The translations under genes and the position numbers were made by a program. Positions 56,801 through 64,000 of a DNA stretch of 64,000 bases are shown piece by piece (the stretch's first letter is position 1; each line of letters begins with the position of its first letter). Below the pieces are notes generated by a model, which saw only the letters and a program-made list of their open reading frames with translations, was not told the origin of the DNA and searched no databases. The stretch is from Phallusia mammillata (lineage: Eukaryota; Chordata; Ascidiacea; Phlebobranchia; Ascidiidae). Location: contig QLIY01000006.1 of assembly GCA_003260075.1 (NCBI GenBank), positions 237,395 through 301,394 of the forward strand. Direction: 5' to 3'.

Positions 56801-59800
56801 GAATCTACAGTAATAAGTTTGTTGATCTGTTTTTTGTTAAGCCAATTTTCTGTTTTAGGTGTTAGATGAGTCAAATAATATTGGTGTTTGTGTAATGTTG
56901 TATTTGTGACAGCATTGTATTTTGCATTCCAATGTTGGGCATACCAAAAACACCCGTGCTTATCAAAGTTCAGTGTATGAAAACAATAAACATTTTTTTG
57001 GATTATTCATATTAAAGTATGTCCCACCCAAATGAATTTTCATGCTTCCATAGTAAATGATAACAAACAAGTTTTTATTCACTGCCTGATTTTACTGTTA
57101 CTGCAAGGCATCATGTCGACTAGCTCACTACTTCTTCCTCAGGTGGTGCTTATGATTCATTAAACAACTATAAGTGGCAGAAAAACAAGGATTAAATTAC
57201 ATACAACAAACATTTACATTCATTCAGTTCTGTCCAATTCACACAATAGTTTCCCATGACATGGTACACTGTTGGCCAGCCAGTTGAATGATTATCTTTG
57301 TGAGAAAGTGACTAAAATAGGGTTGGTATTTCGCCGTTGAAGTACCACTTCCAACTCAGTCAGTGTCGCATAGTTAACAGCACTCAATGGCCTTCGTTTG
57401 ATGTCAGCGGACTAAAAAAATCAATTTTTAGTGCCACTAAAGGTACCATGAGTTCATGTTTAGAGTTGAAAGAAATGGTTTCAAGTTATGCTACTGTGGA
57501 GAAAAACTGATTCATTCATAGTTGTGTAAACAAAACTTCCAAAAGAATACAATAGAAAGTTATTTTGGTCCAATTGAGAAGCCAGGGTAGTCCTTAGATA
57601 GGCGATTGAGATCAACAATACTGCTGTTGTCACATTAAATATGTACAAACAGGTTGGAAAAGAGTAAGCTGGAAAACAGTATAGTTTGTTCCTGAAATAA
57701 AACTTCTGTTTTCTATCACAAGCAAAAATGTTTATTTATTTACTTCGTGATTTTTGTAACAAAACTTGATGAACTTAAATATTTCATTTTTTACAAGCCT
57801 AAGTAACGGTAACACATTAGGAAGTAGGGAGTTTTTTAGTTATTTTACAATGAGGGGATACCTAAGAAGTCCGGGGCATAACTACACATTGGATGCAGAA
57901 GTGACATCAATTGGAAAAGGTTCAGGAGTAAATGGCCAGCCAGTGGATGGATATAAACTAGTTGGTGCACATATTCCTCTGGATTCTGGCAGAGTCGAAC
58001 GTATGCATGCTGTGGTTGAAAGAAGGACTGACGACAATTGTTATATACTCCAGGATTTGAATTCAGCTTATGGGACATATGTAAATGAACATCGAGTGCA
58101 AAATGGAGCTGTAAAACTGACCCCAGGGGATGTTATACGGTTTGGACATGGTGGTGTACCGCACGAGTTCGATTTGACAACTGACAAAGACAACAGAATG
58201 ACAAAAAGCAAACCCCATTCAGCTGATCCAAGAAGTGGAGCAAAATCAGCTGTGGAGACAGGAACATTTGAAAAGCAAGCACGAAACACGTCTGGGTATG
58301 GTCGACATTCTCCTTTGCAGTATGACAACATTGCTTTCCGCCCTGATACTGCACCAACCAGCCCTAAAAATGCAACCCCACCATTATCACAGTTAATATT
58401 ATCTGAGAGGTCAAAGTCAGTGCCTCTAAATCTAAAAATGAACAGCAGTAGCAGCAGAGGAAGTATTTCACCACGAAACAAAACTCCAGAAACAAGTTAC
58501 ACAGCTGAACTAAGGCAGCACACTGCACAGAATGGTTGGGCAACAATAGGGTCCAGAGATGGAATTGAAGTTACAGAAAAAGAAACAACATATAGTAAAG
58601 AGGATGTGAATGAGAAAGAAACAACATCTGTTGAACCCTGGTATGTTTTTCATGTGCTTTTCAACTGAAAGATATGGGGCTACCTAACATTAAGTATGAG
58701 TCCAAATACACTTAAAATAAATAAATAAATATATACAATTTAAGTGCATTCAACTTTAGGACACATGGTTTTTATATGTATTGTTTATTATTAAAAGTGA
58801 TACCAGCTTGTCAGATAGTTTTTATATAAAAATGTTGTGTTTTAATAGAATAGGATATTGGAGATATTGATGAATTCCAACTCTTTTAAAGGGATGTACC
58901 ATAGAAAAAAAACTTTACGTCTTCGTAAAAGGTTTTACAACCTTTTTAGCTACCTATTTTTAAAATCATGGTTTGAAAGAAACACAACTCAGCAAATATT
59001 ACTTTGAAATGTTTCATTTGTTTAAATGTGTAGGTATGTCGCTATGCTACGAGAGAAAGAACAAAGACTTCTTCACATGGGGGATGAAATAAGTAGACTG
59101 GGAGTTATTGAGTCTGAGAACAGAAGAAAAGACTCAGTGATTAATGAACTGAGGTTTAAAATGGCCGAACTTGAAGAAAATCTTCTAGTTAGTAAAAATG
59201 TGTTTGTAATCATTGTTGAGTTTTAGAAAACTAAAAATTACTTTGGTTGCTGTACAGGTCTCATGAATACAGGTGAATTCAGCTAATTGCATAAAAACCA
59301 TGAATCCATAGCATATCACTTGTTTACAAAATTACCTGCTTAATTGCATAAAAAAAATGGATGCGGAATTAATTGGATTTGTCTGTTATTAACTAAGTTT
59401 GCAGTTGTAAGCTACATTTCACACTTCTGTTTGTGTGTGATGAAAACAATATGTACAGACTGGTGATGCTGCACAGACAGCAGTAAAGAACACTTAAGTA
59501 CTTTGAAAACAGGTTTTAAGATCTGAAGTACATTGACCTTGACTATGCTATGTTTTCACTTCAGGAACTTAAAAGTAACACAAATGTTGCTGAAAAAGAA
59601 AGAAAACTTTTGCAAATGGGGGATGAAATCAACAGATTGGCTGTTTATGAGAGCGAATGTGGTCGAAAAGACAAGCTTGTGGCTGCATTAAGAGACCAAG
59701 TCGGGGCATTGGAGGTGACAAATGCAAAAACATAACAAACATATAGTTCACAATGAAATTAACAAAGAATGTAGTTTCACAATACATAGATTTAAAGTAT

Positions 59801-62800
59801 TTGGAGTAAAAACAAACCAGAAGCCATTTCTGTTTTAAATGGTGAATTTGAATTTTGTTTTAACAATGACCTTTGTTAATGATAATATGCAACATTTTGT
59901 GTAAAAAATAACAGCCATTTTATTAGTTATATGTTTGATCATAGGTTGACAAACAAGCTTTGACAGCAGAGCTGGAAAACAGCCAAAAACGCTTAAGCAT
60001 CAGAACAGATATCACCATTGATGCAACAAGCATGGTAAGTCAACGAAAGGCTCTCTCAGAAAACTAGGATGCCCCTATGTATATTCATGCCCAAGTTAAA
60101 AGTGCAAACGAGATCAACTAAGAAAAACATACATTTATAACTGGGATCAGCCTTGAAGCATTCAAGCAGACATGTGATCACAAGACACTCACCTATAAAT
60201 CATAGGATGCCAGGCCTATTAAAGGTGTTATATGAAATGTCTTGCTATATGCTTGAGAGACGGACTTGATTATAATGTACAATGCCTTCAATAGGCCTGG
60301 CATACTATAATTTATATTTCACAATGCTTATGGCTGACCAGACTATTTTTGCATTATTAAGTGTCATTTCATAAAAGTTCAAAGTTGTTGGTTCATGTTC
60401 CTTGTACACTTGCAACCACCACATAAGTTGATTTTGAAAGGACTTACTTTTTGAAACTTTGAATGGTAACTAAACAAAGCAGTTTGAACCTTTTGTCGGA
60501 ACTTCAACACAAGTGGTAATCAAATATTTGGATACCAGGCAACAGAAGACCTCAGTGATGAAACTGGCAAAATTAAAAGCAAGCTCGGCAGTCTGGATGG
60601 TTCCCTGTTAAGTGCTCAGGATGAACTGGATGAGTTTAGAAAGCAGTTAAACCTTCCTATACCTGACCGCCGACCAGCAGAAGAAATTGTGCTTGAACTT
60701 AAAGTAGAAATGGAAGAAAAAGATGACCTGATCGCAAAGTTGCAAGGTAGGTAATTTCTATGTACAGACCTACACAAACATTTTTGTATTGTGCCAAGTT
60801 CCATATTTATAAGTTGTAGAGTAGAAGACTTTAAACTGTTTGTTAGTACTGTAAAAAAATAAGAACTGTTTGTTAGTCCTGTAAAATAAATAAATAAGAA
60901 TTTGCCTTGTAGAATAGCTAGCTCTGTGATACTTGTTTTTTACTATTCTAAACTTAATACTGGATGAAATTTTTAGACAAGCTCATAAATGCTGAACAGG
61001 AGCTTAGACTTTCACATGGATTGGTTGAAAATCTGCAAAATGATGTGAACAGGCGTGAACATAAAATGATGAAACTTTCATCTGCTTATGAAAAATCTCA
61101 AATGGACTGTCAGGAAGCTAATGATCAAGTGCAGGCAATGTCTCATAAGTTTGCTAACCTTAAAGAAGAGAAAAAACATGAAGAGATTGTGGCAATGATG
61201 GAGAAAGAGTTAAATGAGGTTAGCAAAGAAATTTTACTTGATTATATACTTTGTGGAATTAACTAATATTGTGACTTAATTTTGCAATTGAAGAAAATTA
61301 ATACAGTGTAAAAACCCAAAATAAACTTAAATAACTGGACGCATGTTTTTATGCCAATAGGTCAAATCAGAGTTAAAAATGACTCAACAGAGGGTTATTA
61401 AACAACAGGAGAAGCTAGAAAAGCAAGGAAAAGAACTAAAAAGGGAAAAAAGACAAAACAAACAATATCTGGAGAGTGGAAAACTTATGCAGCAGCAGGT
61501 AATAAACACATTTTTTTAATAAAAGGTATTCGTTTTCTTTTAATGATCCAAAAACAGTTTATTTATGATGTGCATAAATGCTTAGAATTTGTTTAATGCT
61601 ACTTAAAAATTCCAAGTATATGATCAACCAGCATAAAAATGTCATTTTAATCAACCATAGATTGATGAAATGACGGCAGAACTGACCGAAATAAGAAAAA
61701 GTGACCAAGAGGTCAAAGTTGAAAATGAACAGAACCAAACAAAACTGGAACGCCTCCGCTCAAGAATAGTGCAAGCTGTTTACACTGCACCCGGAGCAGT
61801 TCGACCAGAATCCATGTTACAAGATACTGAAATTCTGACTGCTATGCAAAAGGTAACAAGTGTTCAATCTTTACCACTTAAATAGCTTTATTTGTTGAAG
61901 ATAAACTGTTTGACGATTGAACAGTTGTTAAACCCCATAACAATTTGTTTTTACTAACAACCAAACACATTTGTGGCCAAACAAAATCTTATAAAATATA
62001 CAAACTAACTTCTAGCAACATTTTCGGGCTAACCAGGGTGCATTTTAAAATCTTTATCTTTTGAAACAAACCATTGATATTCTGCAACAAAAAATCAAAT
62101 ATATTTGTTGTCACTGAGATAATGATCATAATTTTAGATGGAAAACTCTTTTTTCAATTTTAGATAATAGACGACCGAAGTGAGTTCCATCAACAACTTT
62201 CAGATCTGGGTCAAAATGTAACCCCACTTGTTGTGACCCTTGAGGCCCCAGTCGAAGAAGAACCCCCATCGCCAGGAAATGACCCAATATCCAATCAGGC
62301 AGAAAGAAAATCAAACAAAGGTGGAAAGAAATCGGGAAAGAAATGATTAGACTTTTTATTTCTGCACTAAAGGCACTGTTTAGTTTTTTTTTATAAATTT
62401 ATATTTTTAAGTATTTGTATTTATTTATTATTAATTAGCAACGCTTTTTTGCAAAAATTTTAATTTAATTTTGAATATATTGTGTGTGACAAAAAAGTTG
62501 TAATATTTTGTTTGATTTAGGATAGTTTTTTTGGAAGATCTGATTTATATCTTTATGTCCAGTTTTAAATATGTACTTCTTTGTTATGCAAAAAACAAAC
62601 AAAAATAAACTATTTTTAATTTGCTGCTGTAAAACAAGTTTTGTTTAAAATTTTTGTTTCGAGAAAACAATTCTGTAATAATATGCACCTTTACTTCGTC
62701 ACTGTGTCATTTGTGCCTGACTGTAAACGAAAACATACTTTTATAAAATCAATCAACTGTGATTTTGTCTTCAAGTTAACAGAACTGAGTGGAAAGGAGG

Positions 62801-64000
62801 TTGCAAATCAGTTGTTTGATTTTTTCCTCAGTGGATGAAAACTCACGAAACTATGAGCTACCATCCCTATTGCATTGTTACATTTTTATTGAAGTTTACT
62901 GGGCTACAAAAACGTTAGTTTTCAACACTGGGATGGATTTTAACTTTCTTATTAACAACAAAGTGGGAGGTAGAAGCATTAAGTGGTGAACACGAGACAG
63001 ATAAGAGTTTAAACCTGGGTAATTTTCACCACATTTAAATTTAATCCAAACCATACTTTTTTAAAGACATTAGTCACAAGCAGCAGAGAAGTTGTGCAAG
63101 TTAAAAAAAATTTTGTCTTTAAAAGAAGAGATTTTGGCATATCTTTTGGTTGGTTTTGTACAATTGTAAAAAATGCTATCATTTTAGACCCAAGTAACCT
63201 ATAGCATACACTAAGCTGAAAAAATGACTAGTGATGTTAGATAGGTAAAATCACTTGTCAACAACATTTTAGTTATGTAATACTAGTAATAAAAAATATG
63301 ACTTACTCTTTTTCTGAAACTGCTGAATTGAGTTCCTTGGACTGTTCCCTTAATCGATCCGATATTCGATCATTGTTATTTTTCTGTTCTCGAACCCAGA
63401 TATTCACATTCTCTACAACAGCTTCACTTTCAGTTCGAAGTCGAGAGCTGTCGTTCCGTGCTTGGTTTACTTCGTTGTGTAACTTTTCAACCTAAATACA
63501 AAAGTGTATTCCTTAAATGTTGATTTTGAAAAAAAAGCTACATAAAGTTGGACAAGTCAGTTTGGACCCCGGATTTGAGCCAGACATGCCCCACTACTAA
63601 ACTATTATAGCTAACTTTCTTTAATGCATATATACCTGAAGGTTGGTGGTAGCCAATTTGTGCTGAGTTGCATCAAGAATTCTTCGATTTTGATCCAACT
63701 CTTCCTCAGCTTTCTTGTGCTTGCCTTGCAATGACGAAAGTTCAACCTGCAACCATTTAAAGTTCATTAAATCAAGTTGAAAAAATTTATATTTTTACAA
63801 CAGGAGAATCTTTAACAAGGATAAACAAATGTTTATGATTAAATTACTTTTTAAGTCCGTGTATAGTGTTCCTCATAAAACAAAGGTTTAAAAACTTTCT
63901 ATACTGTTACAACTAAGAGTTGCAGAAATGATTTTTAATTCAGAGATTTATTCTAAATTACCCTCAGCACAACAAGTTGTTCTTCTCTTTTCGCAATCTC
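53862..64000 (-). CDS. Coiled-coil protein, unidentified, 3' part (gene runs off the right edge)
   Basis: Nine exons are modelled: 64000-63962 (partial), 63746-63636, 63491-63307, 56158-56035, 55895-55752, 55255-55124, 54770-54693, 54341-54249 and 53966-53862. All junctions are phase 0 except that exon 63491-63307 ends in phase 2 and exon 56158-56035 begins in phase 2. Joining them across a 7.1 kb intron therefore keeps the frame open throughout. The 303 visible residues are almost entirely heptad coiled coil (QVEKLHNEVNQARND, ENINLKNELKRLKETL). Near the C-terminus is a serine-rich loop (ARSLTSPSREFPHMNSSYR), then NYWVQRVGELSLHLQQSSSYW and the end LDDSRLENSFKA. A centrosomal or ciliary scaffold is a reasonable guess, but no family was recognised. 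The FHAD1-like gene lies inside its large intron on the other strand. Confidence 0.7.
54527..54607. repeat. Two-copy ~41 bp tandem repeat
   Basis: The unit agcatgcaaagacagtcagt followed by g(t/c)aaaacaaatgaattaaagtcc occurs twice in tandem with a single difference. It lies in an intron of the coiled-coil gene. Confidence 0.8.
56640..56985 (-). other. Orphan protein-like open frame without ATG
   Basis: On the minus strand about 112 codons stay open. They read HGCFWYAQHWNAKYN at the start, LTHLTPKTENWLNKK in the middle and YPNWFSPKLSLPD near the end, then stop at about 56645. There is no usable ATG before the protein-like part. A weak acceptor (gataag at about 56968) and a GTGAAT donor could make it an exon, but I could not link it to a neighbour. 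It may be an exon, a decayed gene or a transposon remnant. It lies in the large intron of the coiled-coil gene. Confidence 0.35.
57850..62346 (+). CDS. FHA-domain coiled-coil protein, FHAD1-like
   Basis: Nine exons (57850-58640, 59034-59187, 59565-59714, 59945-60034, 60539-60746, 60977-61218, 61361-61498, 61661-61852, 62164-62346) encode 715 residues with all phases consistent. Human FHAD1 is about twice as long. The start MRGYLRSPGHNYTLD parallels human FHAD1. An FHA phosphothreonine-binding fold fills residues 1-110 (TSIGKG; ERMHAVVERR; YILQDLNSAYGTYVNE; VKLTPGDVIRFG), retaining the conserved G, H and NG.YVN-type positions. A low-complexity serine-rich region follows, then coiled coils to a basic C-terminus (GGKKSGKK). 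Exons 2 and 3 encode homologous ~50-residue repeats (RLLHMGDEISRLGV...ESE and KLLQMGDEINRLAV...ESE). A ciliary or centrosomal role is only inferred. It is nested in an intron of the opposite-strand coiled-coil gene. Confidence 0.85.
60823..60901. repeat. Two-copy ~37 bp tandem repeat
   Basis: 'aactgtttgttagt(a/c)ctgtaaaa(a/t)aa' followed by 'taag' occurs twice, with an extra 'taaa' unit in the second copy. It is in an intron of the FHAD1-like gene. Confidence 0.7.
62347..63306. other. 3' flank of FHAD1-like gene
   Basis: AT-rich sequence with AATAAA-type signals (for example near 62604) forms the presumed 3' UTR of the plus-strand gene. It is also part of the host gene's intron. No further exon was recognised. 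Confidence 0.5.
63560..63620 (-). repeat. tRNA-like SINE fragment (low confidence)
   Basis: The minus strand reads tagctataatagtttagtag, then about 15 bases on GGCTCAAATCCGGGGTCC, resembling A- and B-boxes at short spacing. No cloverleaf fits by eye. It lies in an intron of the coiled-coil gene. Confidence 0.25.

Overview
This is animal nuclear DNA, most likely from an ascidian tunicate (Ciona or a close relative). It is AT-rich. Genes are split by short GT-AG introns, mostly about 60-700 bp, whose acceptors often lack a strong polypyrimidine tract. The proteins are chordate-type single homologues (inhibitory SMAD, ceramide synthase with a Hox-like domain, dermatan sulfate epimerase-like, HELLS, MRPS5, pallidin). 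The species is inferred, not shown. All exon-intron models were built by hand from splice sites and reading phase; all names rest on recalled family sequences, with no database search.

Layout. 1-3.7 kb: no gene recognised. 3.7-6.1 kb: stacked non-autonomous hAT-type transposons, one nested with a relic transposase frame. 6.26-7.37 kb (+): intronless ceramide synthase. 8.27-8.86 kb (-): pallidin/BLOC1S6, convergent with it. 8.9-19.4 kb: long non-coding stretch with two foldback repeats, a 76-G run, a GGCGCC cluster and a GC-rich segment carrying a perfect palindromic SMAD-binding element. 19.39-27.51 kb (+): inhibitory SMAD (SMAD6/7) in four coding exons. 27.5-37.2 kb: non-coding, with a hairpin MITE and a short hAT copy. 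37.17-44.5 kb (-): dermatan sulfate epimerase-like gene with a C-terminal sulfotransferase domain. 45.5-47.0 kb (-): MRPS5. 47.55-50.41 kb (-): intronless HELLS-like SNF2 ATPase with an extra Tudor-knot-like domain. 50.77-51.31 kb: foldback transposon built of ~20 bp subrepeats. 51.80-53.11 kb (+): C18orf21/RMP24-like gene. 53.86 to beyond 64 kb (-): a coiled-coil gene whose ~7.1 kb intron contains a complete FHAD1-like gene (57.85-62.35 kb, +).

Assembly warning. Twelve runs of ten G or C (two or three appear as eleven because a genuine base abuts) and one run of 76 G are scattered through the window. Most are flanked by near-identical direct repeats that differ as alleles would. They look like fixed-size gap placeholders at unmerged contig overlaps. 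Two fall inside coding exons of the epimerase gene and break or pad its reading frame.

The genes do not form an operon or pathway. The clearest regulatory inference is negative feedback: the SMAD element upstream of the inhibitory SMAD matches the architecture known at vertebrate SMAD7.
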